In this document: piece by piece, positions 7,896-16,425 of the stretch
Numbering within the stretch: the first letter of the stretch is position 1
How the letters are laid out: each line of letters starts with the position of its first letter
Source: Deferribacteres bacterium
GTDB lineage: Bacteria; Chrysiogenota; Deferribacteres; Deferribacterales; Geovibrionaceae
Length of the DNA: 64,000 nt
NCBI GenBank assembly: GCA_023395255.1
Contig: JAEWZN010000007.1
Span: forward strand, 1-64,000
Direction: 5' to 3'
Program-made: the position numbers and the translations under genes
The notes under the pieces: model-generated
Databases searched by the model: none
What the model was told of the DNA's origin: nothing
What the model saw: the letters and a program-made list of their open reading frames with translations, nothing else

Positions 7896-8863
7896 TATAT
7901 ATCCTTAAGCAGTTCATTCAGGGAAATTTTCGGGAACGAATCCAGCATAGTCCTTGCTGATGCGTTGAAAACCCTGAAATCATCGTCTGTTATATTCTCT
8001 CTCACATAATCGAAAAATGCCTTCTGCTTTTCGAGATCGGGATAAGTCCACTTCTCCCCTTTTTTCCGGTAGGCAGGATGAAAATGGTTGCACTCACCCG
8101 CGCTTTCTATGACACCGCCTTTGCATCCGGCGGAAACACTGAAACTGAAATCCATCCCGATAAAATAAACTTCCTTAAATCCCATATACTTTGCAAACTG
8201 CAACTGGGAAGCGGTAACACTGCTCCCGCCAGCCACTCCGTGAATTATGTCATGGGAAAACGGCAGGTCGGTATATCCGTAAAAGCACGTACTGCCGTCA
8301 GCTTCAAGCTTATCCGCAACGCCATATTCAAAAAACTTACTGCATTTTAATGAGTTTATCACATCACGGCAGTTCTCCGCCACGAGATAATCCTCAACAA
8401 AGTAGTAATCAGGTCTCCATTCGGTTTGATCATAAATGAGATATATTTTATTGGAGGCGAAGCATATTTCACTTCGGAGCATATCAAGGGCTCCGGCAGT
8501 CAGGCCGGGTCCGTTGCCCACTATGAAGCATCTCTCCCCTTTGTGGGCGTTTCTGAACGAGAGAAGCCGCTCTGTGTTTGCGGCGGGGTCAAAACCTGCG
8601 GGCTCTGTCATAGGCGCTGTTATCACAGGGATGAAAACCCCTGTGCGGCTGTGGATATTCCCTTTCTGCCCTCGTCCGGTGATCAGTGCGGAAAAGCGGT
8701 TCTGGGTTTTCAGGAACTCAGCCCAGCCTGCTGTCTTTATCCCTCTGAACTCACCTTCGGCGAAATCATCAACAATGCAGGTAACCTTATACCCGGCTCC
8801 CTTCGCCCATTTTAGAGCGTTTTCAGCGGCTCTGCCTGTTCCGAAAACGGCGTACTCAGCCAT
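7895..8863 (-). CDS. DUF115 (Maf/MptE-like) protein with N-terminal Rossmann module
   Basis: 322 aa. The core is DUF115: GERCFIVGNGPGLTAGALDM near residue 112, ICFASNKIYLIYD, and the late motif YFIGMDFSF. DUF115 is shared by 6-hydroxymethylpterin pyrophosphokinases and by Maf proteins that transfer nonulosonic acids to flagellin. Next to a CMP-sugar synthetase, a Maf-like glycosyltransferase role is the better guess (inference). The N-terminus AVFGTGRAAENAL followed by CIVDDF resembles the module found at the C-termini of three other proteins in the block. It overlaps the cytidylyltransferase gene by 8 nt. Confidence 0.75.
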   Translation of the reverse strand: MAEYAVFGTGRAAENALKWAKGAGYKVTCIVDDFAEGEFRGIKTAGWAEFLKTQNRFSALITGRGQKGNIHSRTGVFIPVITAPMTEPAGFDPAANTERLLSFRNAHKGERCFIVGNGPGLTAGALDMLRSEICFASNKIYLIYDQTEWRPDYYFVEDYLVAENCRDVINSLKCSKFFEYGVADKLEADGSTCFYGYTDLPFSHDIIHGVAGGSSVTASQLQFAKYMGFKEVYFIGMDFSFSVSAGCKGGVIESAGECNHFHPAYRKKGEKWTYPDLEKQKAFFDYVRENITDDDFRVFNASARTMLDSFPKISLNELLKDI

Positions 8864-9530
8864 TTATCCCTTCCGTGATGGAGTACAGGGTTTCGGCTAT
8901 TCTCAGATCTTCCTCGGTTTTTATAACGTGTGCGGAGTATTTCTTCAGCGGAAAGCTTTTCACAGCGCCGGAATAGGTTCCGCAGCCTCCGCTTTCGTAT
9001 GCTTTCATATATGTTTCCCGTTTCCAGCCTGTTATGCTCCACGCTATTTTCTCCACGGGTTTAAGATCCTGCGAGTTTTCCTTCCTGTCAAATGTAAAAT
9101 TAACCGGACTGCCGTCAAACAGGCACTCCAGAATGATCTCCTCCACACTCAGCAGAGTATCGCATCCGCTTTCAGTGAGAAGCTCCGTGAATCCTTTTAT
9201 CTCCTCAACGGAGAGAAGAGGGGCTATGGAATGAAGCTGAACAACGTAATCACACTCGTGGCGGGAGAAAAATTCATAAACAAAGTCCTCGCTGGTGGCT
9301 GTATTGTCCGCCAGTTTCTCAGGCCTTTTGTGAAACTGCGCCCCCTCACTCAGGGCAAGTCTGCCGAGTTCATCACTCTCCGTGTTTGCCCACACCTCAT
9401 CAAATACCCCTGCGGAAAGAGCCTTGCGCACAGCAAGAGCAAACAGCGGCACACCGTTTAAGGTGCGCAGATTTTTCTGTTTCAGTCTCTGGCTGCCGAG
9501 CCTTGCGGGTATCATACAGATTACTTTCAT
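8856..9530 (-). CDS. Acylneuraminate cytidylyltransferase family protein (NeuA-like)
   Basis: 224 aa, the usual size. Enzymes of this family activate sialic-acid-like or other acidic sugars with CTP to CMP-sugars. The nucleotide-binding opening MKVICMIPARLGSQRLKQKN is intact, followed by WANTESDELGRLA and VVQLHSIAPLLS. No NeuB-type synthase or NeuC epimerase is in the window, so the activated sugar may be unusual or made elsewhere. It overlaps both neighbours (by 4 and 8 nt), placing it in one translational chain with the phosphatase and the DUF115 protein. Confidence 0.85.
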   Translation of the reverse strand: MKVICMIPARLGSQRLKQKNLRTLNGVPLFALAVRKALSAGVFDEVWANTESDELGRLALSEGAQFHKRPEKLADNTATSEDFVYEFFSRHECDYVVQLHSIAPLLSVEEIKGFTELLTESGCDTLLSVEEIILECLFDGSPVNFTFDRKENSQDLKPVEKIAWSITGWKRETYMKAYESGGCGTYSGAVKSFPLKKYSAHVIKTEEDLRIAETLYSITEGING

Positions 9531-10276
9531 AAATCAAGCCTTCCGTTGTGAGCAAAAACCGTAACTCTGTTCGGGGCGCTCCCTTTCTCAATCCTGTAGG
9601 TTCCGCCTGCGGCCTTAACCAGACCGAGCCCAGCCGCCACATCCCATATGCCTATATCTGTCTCAAAATAAGCGTCCAGCCTGCCTTCCGCCACGTAAGC
9701 GAGGGAAAGCGCCGCACTGCCTATGAATCTTACCTTTTTAAACCGCCTTAAGAACACTATGTCTTTCAGCATTTCTTCATCTGAATAATCTCTGTACACA
9801 GAGAATCCGGAAGCAACAGCGGCCTTTTCCGCAGAATCAGCGTCACTGCACTGTATCTTCCCGCCGTCCGCGAAGCATCCGCCGCCTGTTCCGGCATAAT
9901 ACAGCGTATCCCTGAAAATGTCATACACATACGACACCTGCGGCACACAGTTTTTCCACAGTGAAACCGACACAGCCGCATGGGGCAGCCCTCTGTGAAA
10001 ATTATATGATCCGTCCAGCGGATCGAGTATCCAGAATGAACCCTGCACCGATGTATAATCCGGCTGTTCCCCCTCTTCGGAGAGAATAGGCAGCCCTGAG
10101 AAATCCGTGAGGAACATGCTTAGTCTGTCATGGAGCTCTGCATCGGTATTAAGCTTTATATCCCTTCCGGAATCGGACAGGCATTCGCTGCCCGCCGTCA
10201 GGACCTCTCTGCCTGCGCTGCGTATGAAGCTTCCGGCACGCCTTTCGTCAAACACCTCTGCACCCGCTGAGGGCAT
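9527..10276 (-). CDS. Inositol monophosphatase family phosphatase
   Basis: 249 aa. The family metal site is present: EEGEQ near residue 63 and ILDPLDGSYNFHRGLP near residue 83 (DPxDGT-type motif), with the late motif IWDVAAGLGLVKAAGG (WDxAAG). Members dephosphorylate inositol phosphates, PAP, histidinol phosphate or sugar phosphates. Here, upstream of a CMP-sugar synthetase, a sugar-phosphate substrate is the likely role. The ATG at 10276 overlaps the previous gene by 29 nt; an in-frame GTG at 10255 would reduce the overlap to 8 nt, and neither has a clear ribosome site. Confidence 0.82.
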   Translation of the reverse strand: MPSAGAEVFDERRAGSFIRSAGREVLTAGSECLSDSGRDIKLNTDAELHDRLSMFLTDFSGLPILSEEGEQPDYTSVQGSFWILDPLDGSYNFHRGLPHAAVSVSLWKNCVPQVSYVYDIFRDTLYYAGTGGGCFADGGKIQCSDADSAEKAAVASGFSVYRDYSDEEMLKDIVFLRRFKKVRFIGSAALSLAYVAEGRLDAYFETDIGIWDVAAGLGLVKAAGGTYRIEKGSAPNRVTVFAHNGRLDL

Positions 10277-11174
10277 CCAGTGCCGCTTCGCCCATTGCCC
10301 TCACAGCCTCTTCGGAGTTGCCGCCTATGTGCGGTGTGCAGACCACGTTTTCCATGCCGCAGAGCTCCACATCATAAAACGGCTCTGTATCGTAAACATC
10401 AAAGCAGGCTCCGCCGAGGCGTTTTCCCTTCAACGCTGTCTTCACAGCATCCGTGTCAACCACGCCGCCGCGGGAAGTATTTATCAAAAGGGCATACAGC
10501 TTCATCAGTCTCAGCGCCTGTTCATTTATCATATTCCTTGTTTCCGCCGTCAGCGGCACATGGAGGGAGACGACATCCGCACTGCGGAAAATCTCCTCCT
10601 TTGAGGCTAGCAGTGCGCCGTTTGCCGCACAGAAGTCATCAATCGGGAGTATGTCATTGCAGAGAATCCTGCACCCGAAAGGCTTAAGCAGCATCACGAC
10701 TTCACGCCCGATGTTCCCCGTGCCTATTATCCCCACAGTTTTGCCGGAGAGCTCACACCCGCCGTTTTTTACCCAATCTCCGCCGCGCATTCTCAGGGAT
10801 GAGGCAAAAATATTGCGCATATGCCCCAGCATGAACCCAAGCACAAGCTCCGCCACGGAACGTCTGTTTACTCCCTCCGCTCCAAAAACCTGCACACCTC
10901 TTTCTGCGCATGCGGCAAGGTCTATATTATCAAGCCCCACGCCATACTTGGCAACAGTCTTAAGTTTCGGCAGTGCCTTGAGCGTTTTTCCGTCTATTTT
11001 GTCCAGACCGACGATCAGCGCCGTACAGTCTCTGTAAATCTCTGTAAGTTCTTCAAACGTCAGTCTGCGCCCGAAGGGGTTGAATATCACCCCGCCAAAC
11101 ATCCCCTCTGCTTTTCTGCGGAGATATTCGCACTTGCTGAAAGCAACGGTTGTGACCCCTGTCTCAGCGGGCAT
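10248..11174 (-). CDS. D-isomer-specific 2-hydroxyacid dehydrogenase (SerA-like)
   Basis: About 308 aa. The NAD-binding core is clear: GKTVGIIGTGNIGREVVMLL (GxGxxG), VSLHVPLTAETRNMI, LINTSRGGVVDTDAV, and the catalytic His region CTPHIGGNSEEA. The catalytic Arg (NTSRGG) and the Asp/Glu pair (FDVYDTEPF) are present. It interconverts a 2-hydroxy acid and a 2-keto acid with NAD(H). In this cluster it probably oxidises a sugar-derived acid rather than 3-phosphoglycerate (inference). I prefer the ATG at 11174, overlapping the upstream stop by 11 nt; a GTG at 11222 would add 16 residues lying inside the upstream gene. Confidence 0.85.
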   Translation of the reverse strand: MPAETGVTTVAFSKCEYLRRKAEGMFGGVIFNPFGRRLTFEELTEIYRDCTALIVGLDKIDGKTLKALPKLKTVAKYGVGLDNIDLAACAERGVQVFGAEGVNRRSVAELVLGFMLGHMRNIFASSLRMRGGDWVKNGGCELSGKTVGIIGTGNIGREVVMLLKPFGCRILCNDILPIDDFCAANGALLASKEEIFRSADVVSLHVPLTAETRNMINEQALRLMKLYALLINTSRGGVVDTDAVKTALKGKRLGGACFDVYDTEPFYDVELCGMENVVCTPHIGGNSEEAVRAMGEAALDALSGCRGV

Positions 11175-12174
11175 CACACACACCGGAGTTTCTGTATATC
11201 CTGTCCACAAGCTCCATAACACCCAGCGCTTCGTCTATGCTGCCATGCATAAGGGGAGTGCCCTCCGTGACTGCGCTTATGAAGTCCTCAAGTTCAAGCT
11301 TCCAGGAATCGTCATACTCAAACCATGTGGTCTCCTCTTTCGGTTTGCCCATGGCGAAGGTGACATCCTCAAACTCCCTGCGCCCGGTGACAAGTTTTTC
11401 AGGCGCATAGCTGCGTGTGGCGGAAAGAATGCCGTCCAGATTCACGAAGCCGTCCTCAAGGCATATCTCAAGGAGGAACTTATGCCGCCACTGAGTGGCA
11501 GAGGAGTGAAGCATGGCTGTTACGCTTTTATCGGTCTGCATTATGGCAAATGCGTTGTCCTCCGCCTCCACCTTCCAGTAAAGGCTGGTGACAAAGCTGT
11601 TTATCTTCGTGAACGGCTCCCCCGCGAAATGGAGCATCAAGTCAAGCATATGTATGCCCTGATCTATCAGGATTCCGCCGCCGCTGTATTTGCGGTAGTT
11701 GCGCCAGTTTTTGTCGTAATCTATGCTGCCAGCCTTGCCGTAAACACCGCGCATCCAGAGAATCCGCCCGTAGCTGCCGGAATCTATTATCTCCTTCGCT
11801 TTTATGACTGAGTAGTGAAAACGGTGGTTAAAGCCGTATTTCAGCACGAGACCGGAGTTTTTCGCAACCTCCTCCACCTCTTTCAGTTCGGAGTAGGTTG
11901 TCGCCGGGGGCTTTTCACAGAAAACATGCTTTCCGGCAAGCAGCGCCTTTTTGGTGTATTCCGCTGTCACGTTGTTGTAGGTGCAGATAAAAACCGCATC
12001 TATATCCTGTTCCAGAAGGCAGTCGAAGTCATCGCAGATGTGCACGTCCGCAGGGAGGATATTTTTGTCTATATCATAAACGGCGGTGAGGTTTATCACC
12101 GGATTTTTCGCTATCTCAGCCGCCCTTATTCTGCCCATTTTGCCGAATCCGGCCATACCCGCTTTTATCATCAC
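11164..12174 (-). CDS. Gfo/Idh/MocA family oxidoreductase
   Basis: 336 aa. The N-terminal Rossmann fold starts KAGMAGFGKMGRIRAAEI, and the family motif FCEKPPATT (the EKP Lys) is at about residues 90-98. The C-terminal alpha/beta domain follows, including GGGILIDQGIHMLDLM, which carries the usual active-site Asp/His pair. These enzymes oxidise or reduce sugars, nucleotide-sugars or inositols with NAD(P). The substrate is not readable. It overlaps the isomerase gene by one base (TAATG), suggesting a shared pathway with the dehydrogenase and phosphatase downstream. Confidence 0.88.
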   Translation of the reverse strand: MMIKAGMAGFGKMGRIRAAEIAKNPVINLTAVYDIDKNILPADVHICDDFDCLLEQDIDAVFICTYNNVTAEYTKKALLAGKHVFCEKPPATTYSELKEVEEVAKNSGLVLKYGFNHRFHYSVIKAKEIIDSGSYGRILWMRGVYGKAGSIDYDKNWRNYRKYSGGGILIDQGIHMLDLMLHFAGEPFTKINSFVTSLYWKVEAEDNAFAIMQTDKSVTAMLHSSATQWRHKFLLEICLEDGFVNLDGILSATRSYAPEKLVTGRREFEDVTFAMGKPKEETTWFEYDDSWKLELEDFISAVTEGTPLMHGSIDEALGVMELVDRIYRNSGVCDAR

Positions 12175-12767
12175 TACTCCAGAGTGTACTTGGTGGATGC
12201 CCCTTCCTTCGTTGCCACAAAGTAGGAATAAATTATGTGATCAAGTATCATGTGCATGTCTTCCACAAGGCCGTACTCCCCTTTTTCGGTCTGCACATGA
12301 AAGCTTATGTCGGACAGTTCCCTTAATTTCCCGCCGTCAAACCCTGTGCAGCCGATTATCCGTGCTCCTAAACTCCGTGCGTATTCGGCGGCTTTGACTA
12401 TGTTCGGGGAATTGCCGCTGGCGGAGATGGCTACCAGCACATCCCCTTTTTTAAGGCGGTTTTTTAGCTGGGCGTAGAATATGTTGTCGTAGCCCACATC
12501 GTTTGAAATAGCCGTAACCGCCGGGATATTATCGGAAAGGCACATGACACTGAAATTTTTTATGCCCCTGAGCTTCAGCCCCACCCCCAGATCCGTTGCA
12601 AAATGGGAAGCCGTGGCAGCGCTCCCGCCGTTGCCCATGAAATAGACAGTGTTCTCAAATGGATCAAGTCCGTCAAGAAGCTCAATGATTTTGTTAACCG
12701 CTTCTGTATCGGCGGAACCGAGCAGTTTAATCAGTTTGTTTATATAGTCTGCGGTGAAATTACTCAT
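12174..12767 (-). CDS. SIS-domain sugar isomerase (GmhA/phosphoheptose isomerase type)
   Basis: About 197 aa, the GmhA size. Key features: FMGNGGSAATASHFATDL near residue 45, VAISASGNSPNIVKAAEYA near residue 110 (SIS phosphate-binding Ser/Thr loop) and a C-terminal EDMHMILDHIIYSYF. GmhA converts sedoheptulose 7-phosphate to D-glycero-manno-heptose 7-phosphate; related enzymes are also found in other deoxy- or acidic-sugar routes. No HldE or GmhB-type HAD gene is nearby, so the heptose assignment is not secure. The ATG at 12767 is chosen since GGAG sits 7 nt upstream; an ATG at 12773 would be too close to that site. Confidence 0.82.
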   Translation of the reverse strand: MSNFTADYINKLIKLLGSADTEAVNKIIELLDGLDPFENTVYFMGNGGSAATASHFATDLGVGLKLRGIKNFSVMCLSDNIPAVTAISNDVGYDNIFYAQLKNRLKKGDVLVAISASGNSPNIVKAAEYARSLGARIIGCTGFDGGKLRELSDISFHVQTEKGEYGLVEDMHMILDHIIYSYFVATKEGASTKYTLE

Positions 12768-12782
12768 TATCATTCTCCGGTT

Positions 12783-13814
12783 TCATTTCGGACAAGAGCC
12801 TTGAGGCAGGCCTTCGTATAAATCTATCAGCGGCAGAGCATCCCCGAAAAGTTCCCTGCATCTTTTACGCATCATTGCCTGCTTGCAGTCGGACGAAAGA
12901 ATTATAGCATCCGCCTGTGTGGTGTCCCACTCAGAAGCCTTCACCGGAGTATGCCCCCAGAAGTTCTTCGTTTTATCGGGATAATCGTCCAAAACCGCTG
13001 CGATACACGGCATATTCAGTTTTCCAAACACATCATTCATCCATTCGGTATGTCTGCCGGCACCGAACAGTGCTATCCTTTTTATCCCGTCCTCATTCAC
13101 CAGCTTTTTCAGAGCTTCGGAAACATTATAGCGTTTGGACACAAAGCCGCTATTAAGTCTGCCTTTATCCGCAGTGAAGTAAACTGTTGTCTGTGAAACG
13201 GGTATATATTTGCCAACATTCTGAAAAGGGCTGATGTAATAACCTATTTCCTTTATTACGTCTCTGCGGTTGTCTATAAACCTGTTCAGCGCATGAGTAA
13301 CTTCGGGAGTATCCACATTACCATAATCATCCACAAGCATAATCCCTTTTTCTGCCAACAGATGAATGTATTCTTCCATATCCTGCATGGCATAATACAT
13401 CCGGTGATCACCGTCCACGTATATGATGTCGTATTCTTTGCTTTTGTACGCTGAATCAAAATATTCGGCAGAAGTCATCCGGTGAAGGCTGTAGCCTTTG
13501 CTGTCGTAGTATTTCTTTGCAGATAAATAGATTTTATCAGCATCCGATGATGAATCCCAGTATGCTCCGGTGTACGGATCATCATCTGAACCAAGATAGG
13601 GATCAACACCGTCATAGCTGATTATATTGAGGGAAGAACTGGCAAAAAGCTTTGTCAACCCTGCCTTAAAAACGCCTATTTCCAATATTCGCACTTCATT
13701 TCCTCTGAAGTATTTCTCCATCACTGAGACTATTCCTGCCGGAGCCCGTGCCCCTTCGGAAGGCTTTGACGGAGAACAGAGTTCTTTTATATTAAAAATT
13801 GATTTATCTGCCAT
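12783..13814 (-). CDS. SAM-dependent methyltransferase with shared C-terminal module
   Basis: 343 aa. Residues about 25-200 resemble the class I methyltransferases often linked to glycan clusters (VRILEIGVFKAGLTKLF, DIIYVDGDHRMYYAM, GIMLVDDYGN). The C-terminal about 100 residues begin RIALFGAGRHTEWM and contain AVLDDYPDKTKNFWG and ADAIILSSDCKQAMMRKRCR, a Rossmann-like module shared with the proteins at 13832-14959 and 17697-19709. The DNA for its last part (12805-13005) is nearly identical to 13854-14054. Targets are unknown; O-methylation of a sugar is plausible (inference). Confidence 0.75.
   Translation of the reverse strand: MADKSIFNIKELCSPSKPSEGARAPAGIVSVMEKYFRGNEVRILEIGVFKAGLTKLFASSSLNIISYDGVDPYLGSDDDPYTGAYWDSSSDADKIYLSAKKYYDSKGYSLHRMTSAEYFDSAYKSKEYDIIYVDGDHRMYYAMQDMEEYIHLLAEKGIMLVDDYGNVDTPEVTHALNRFIDNRRDVIKEIGYYISPFQNVGKYIPVSQTTVYFTADKGRLNSGFVSKRYNVSEALKKLVNEDGIKRIALFGAGRHTEWMNDVFGKLNMPCIAAVLDDYPDKTKNFWGHTPVKASEWDTTQADAIILSSDCKQAMMRKRCRELFGDALPLIDLYEGLPQGSCPK
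12805..13005. repeat. 201 bp direct repeat, copy 1
   Basis: The segment matches 13854-14054 at a constant offset of 1049 bases with no gaps. By hand alignment I count 11 mismatches. It encodes the end of the shared C-terminal module in the methyltransferase gene. The flanks diverge abruptly, pointing to recent duplication or gene conversion. Confidence 0.9.
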
Positions 13815-13831
13815 TCAATCTCCGGTATAGT

Positions 13832-14959
13832 TCATTTTGGGAATGATCCTGCTGGCAGGCCTTCGTATAAATCTATCAGCGGCAGAGCATCCCCAAAAAG
13901 TTCCCTGCATCTTTTACGCATCATTTCCTGCTTGCAGTCGGACGAAAGGATTATGGCATCCGCCTGTGTGGTGTCCCACTCAGAAGCCTTCACCGGAGGA
14001 TGTCCCCAGAAAATTTTCGTTTCATCAGGATAATCGTCCAAAACCGCTGCGATATGCTCTTTTTTATAATCTGGAATAAATTCGCTGAGCCATTTGGTGT
14101 ACTGACCTGCGCCAAAAAAAGCTATGCGTGGATATTTTTCAGTAATCTCATTGAGCCTGTTTTCAAGTACTCGTCTGTGGAGTTCCCTTGAATGAATGTT
14201 TTTGTCAGACAAAAACTTGCCGGTAAACCGTAAACTTTCTCCTGCTTTCTCATAGAAACTATCCAATGCGGGAAACAATATATTTTGGTTAAACTCATTA
14301 TGACTATAGGATGGATTACCGAAGACAGTATTACCATGCTTTCGGTACCAGCTAAGCGGTTCGGGAATAGAGATGACTCTGCCGTACAGCCAGCATGTTC
14401 TGGTGAGATACGCATCAGCGCTTATTCTGAACTGCTGCGGAACAGGCATCACTTTTTCCAGAATTTCCCTGCGGAAGCTCAACCCGGAAGTGCCTACAAA
14501 AAAACCCAGAGCACCTGTTGATGCGGTTAGACGAAAGCAGTCGCCTGAGTACATTGCATGATAAAGCGGGTAAGTTTTCCCATCCTCCCACACCGTGGTC
14601 ATATGCTGCATTACTCCGTAATTGCCTTCCAGAAAACTGTCCCATTTAACAATTGTCTCAAGCTTGTGGGGCATCCACCAGTCATCACTGTCAAGAAAAG
14701 CGATTATATCGCCCCTTGATGCCTCAAAACCTGCGTTAAAGGCGGAGGCCTGTCCGCCGTTTTCCTTGAATATCTTTATTATGCGCGGATCAGAGAAGGA
14801 ATCTATCACGCTTACTGATTCATCTTTTGAACCATCATCCACAATTATAAGCTCAAAATTACCGTAGGTCTGGTTCAGTACGCTCTCCACGCACTGAGTG
14901 ATGAAGCGACCGTAGTTGTAGTTGTTGATAAGAACGGAAATAAAGGGTTTTTTGACCAT
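13832..14959 (-). CDS. Glycosyltransferase family 2 with shared C-terminal module
   Basis: 375 aa. Residues about 1-250 are a GT2 domain (ISVLINNYNYGRFITQCVES, LIIVDDGSKDES, IIAFLDSDDWWMPHKL). Residues about 275-375 are the Rossmann-like module (RIAFFGAGQYTKWL, AVLDDYPDETKIFWG, ADAIILSSDCKQEMM) nearly identical to the end of the neighbouring methyltransferase. The GT2 half is most like the GT2 at 6978-7895. The module may bind a nucleotide or join the enzymes into a complex (inference). The ATG touches the stop of the upstream DUF115 gene. Confidence 0.83.
   Translation of the reverse strand: MVKKPFISVLINNYNYGRFITQCVESVLNQTYGNFELIIVDDGSKDESVSVIDSFSDPRIIKIFKENGGQASAFNAGFEASRGDIIAFLDSDDWWMPHKLETIVKWDSFLEGNYGVMQHMTTVWEDGKTYPLYHAMYSGDCFRLTASTGALGFFVGTSGLSFRREILEKVMPVPQQFRISADAYLTRTCWLYGRVISIPEPLSWYRKHGNTVFGNPSYSHNEFNQNILFPALDSFYEKAGESLRFTGKFLSDKNIHSRELHRRVLENRLNEITEKYPRIAFFGAGQYTKWLSEFIPDYKKEHIAAVLDDYPDETKIFWGHPPVKASEWDTTQADAIILSSDCKQEMMRKRCRELFGDALPLIDLYEGLPAGSFPK
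13854..14054. repeat. 201 bp direct repeat, copy 2
   Basis: Partner of 12805-13005, in the same orientation and reading frame. It encodes the end of the C-terminal module of the GT2 gene. Both copies are in frame and code for about 67 nearly identical residues. Confidence 0.9.
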
Positions 14960-15675
14960 CAGAGAACATCCTCCAGCGAGACAAGCGGAAAAACATCCAG
15001 CTTTGTTTGTCTGGATGCGTTAAATATCTTCCTGCCATTTTTCTCAAACGTTTCTTTGGCGCATCTGAATGCGTCATATTGAATATCAAGCCGGGGTATA
15101 GTCCACTCTTCCCCTTTTTTCCTGTAATCTTTGTGAAAGTGGTTCACTTCCGCATTCTGAACCAGAATTTCCTCTCCAGCGGATGTGATTCTGCCCGTTG
15201 TCGCTGACTTATTGAAACTGAAATCCAGCCCAAGCAGGAACAGTTCTTTTATTCCCATGAAATAAGCGATCTGCATCAAGGTATAAACAACGGTGTACCC
15301 TCCGTATGTGCCGTTGAAAATATCTGTGGAGAACATGCTCTGCCGTTTTCCGTCGATAACGGGAGAGGGAAGATCACGAAGCCAGTAAATATTATCGTCT
15401 TCTGAAAATTCCTGTTTTATTACACTGCTGAAAATCTTAACAGCATCGACTTCTTTGATTTCTTTTGAATTATATTTGGCAACTATTCTGTCTATGACGG
15501 AATAATAATTGCAGCGCCAGTCAGTTTCGCCGTAAGCAAGGTATATCTTGTTGCATGAGAAAGAGGTATAGCCTTTGATCATATCAAGATCTGCTGTTTT
15601 CAGGCTGGGACCTGTAGCTACAATAAAGCCTTTTTCCCCTTGATGTTTATTAAAAAAAAATTTCAGATTCTTCAT
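14959..15675 (-). CDS. DUF115 (Maf/MptE-like) protein, short form
   Basis: About 238 aa. DUF115 motifs: GEKGFIVATGPSLKTADLDM, FSCNKIYLAYGETDWR and LFLLGLDFSFNKSA. It parallels the DUF115 part of the protein at 7895-8863 but lacks that protein's N-terminal Rossmann module. The ending KIFNASRQTKLDVFPLVSLE also matches that paralogue. A Maf-like transferase role is possible, with MptE-like activity as the alternative. I chose the ATG at 15675, four bases after the upstream stop, with GCGGG 8 nt before it; a start at 15747 would overlap the FkbM gene by 68 nt. Confidence 0.72.
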   Translation of the reverse strand: MKNLKFFFNKHQGEKGFIVATGPSLKTADLDMIKGYTSFSCNKIYLAYGETDWRCNYYSVIDRIVAKYNSKEIKEVDAVKIFSSVIKQEFSEDDNIYWLRDLPSPVIDGKRQSMFSTDIFNGTYGGYTVVYTLMQIAYFMGIKELFLLGLDFSFNKSATTGRITSAGEEILVQNAEVNHFHKDYRKKGEEWTIPRLDIQYDAFRCAKETFEKNGRKIFNASRQTKLDVFPLVSLEDVL

Positions 15676-15679
15676 CAGT

Positions 15680-16405
15680 TCAACCCGCCGGATTAAGTCT
15701 GCGGATTCTTTCAGGCGTGATAACTTTCCTTTGTTCTTCAGTGGCATAGTGGTGTGTTTCTCTCAATACGCTTCCATTTGCGACAAAAACAAGATCAACC
15801 TGCCCCAGAGCATCATCCAGAGGCCTGTATGTGGCTCCGAAAATATCGTAAACTGAGAAATTTCTTTCATTCATAAATGCGACCACATCAAAAAATGTTG
15901 GCGATTCTTTATAAAACTGAAATAAAGAGACCTCCATAATCACGATTTCAGTCTCTTTAAGAATTTTCTCTGCACCTTTAAGCACTTCAAGCTCAAAACC
16001 CTGAACATCGATCTTTATTACAAACGGTCCCTTAAGACCGTATTTTTCAGTTTCACCGTCCAAGGTCACCACCGGAACGGTTCTTTCCACCCCATCTACA
16101 TGAGCTCCCTCAGACTCCTTCAAAACAGATGAGCCGCTCATATCAGGATGCACATTCATCGTAATGCTTCCTTCTCTGCTCCCGGCAGCAGACAATGTGT
16201 AAACTGCCGGATATTCAGATACAATTTTATCCAGAACCCCTTTGTACTCCTCCAGCGGCTCTACCATAAGATAACGTACAGAGTCAAAGACTCCGTACAG
16301 TCCGTTTGTTCCGTAGGAAACTCCGACATCTATAACCGTCTGAGGATTTACATCCTTGTTTTTTATATGGGTAAGCACTGATAAAAGACCGTTACGTTTA
16401 AACAT
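15680..16405 (-). CDS. FkbM family methyltransferase
   Basis: 241 aa. FkbM features: PQTVIDVGVSYGTNGLYGVF (SAM motif I), YLMVEPLEEYKGVLDKIV, and the hallmark FVIKIDVQGFELEVLKGAEK (KIDVxGxE) near residue 130, then IVIMEVSLFQFY. These enzymes O-methylate sugars or small molecules with SAM. A second FkbM domain lies in the fusion protein at 20483-22411. It follows a 149-base gap that could hold an internal promoter. Confidence 0.88.
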   Translation of the reverse strand: MFKRNGLLSVLTHIKNKDVNPQTVIDVGVSYGTNGLYGVFDSVRYLMVEPLEEYKGVLDKIVSEYPAVYTLSAAGSREGSITMNVHPDMSGSSVLKESEGAHVDGVERTVPVVTLDGETEKYGLKGPFVIKIDVQGFELEVLKGAEKILKETEIVIMEVSLFQFYKESPTFFDVVAFMNERNFSVYDIFGATYRPLDDALGQVDLVFVANGSVLRETHHYATEEQRKVITPERIRRLNPAG

Positions 16406-16425
16406 TTTTCTCTCCCGCTCAAAAT

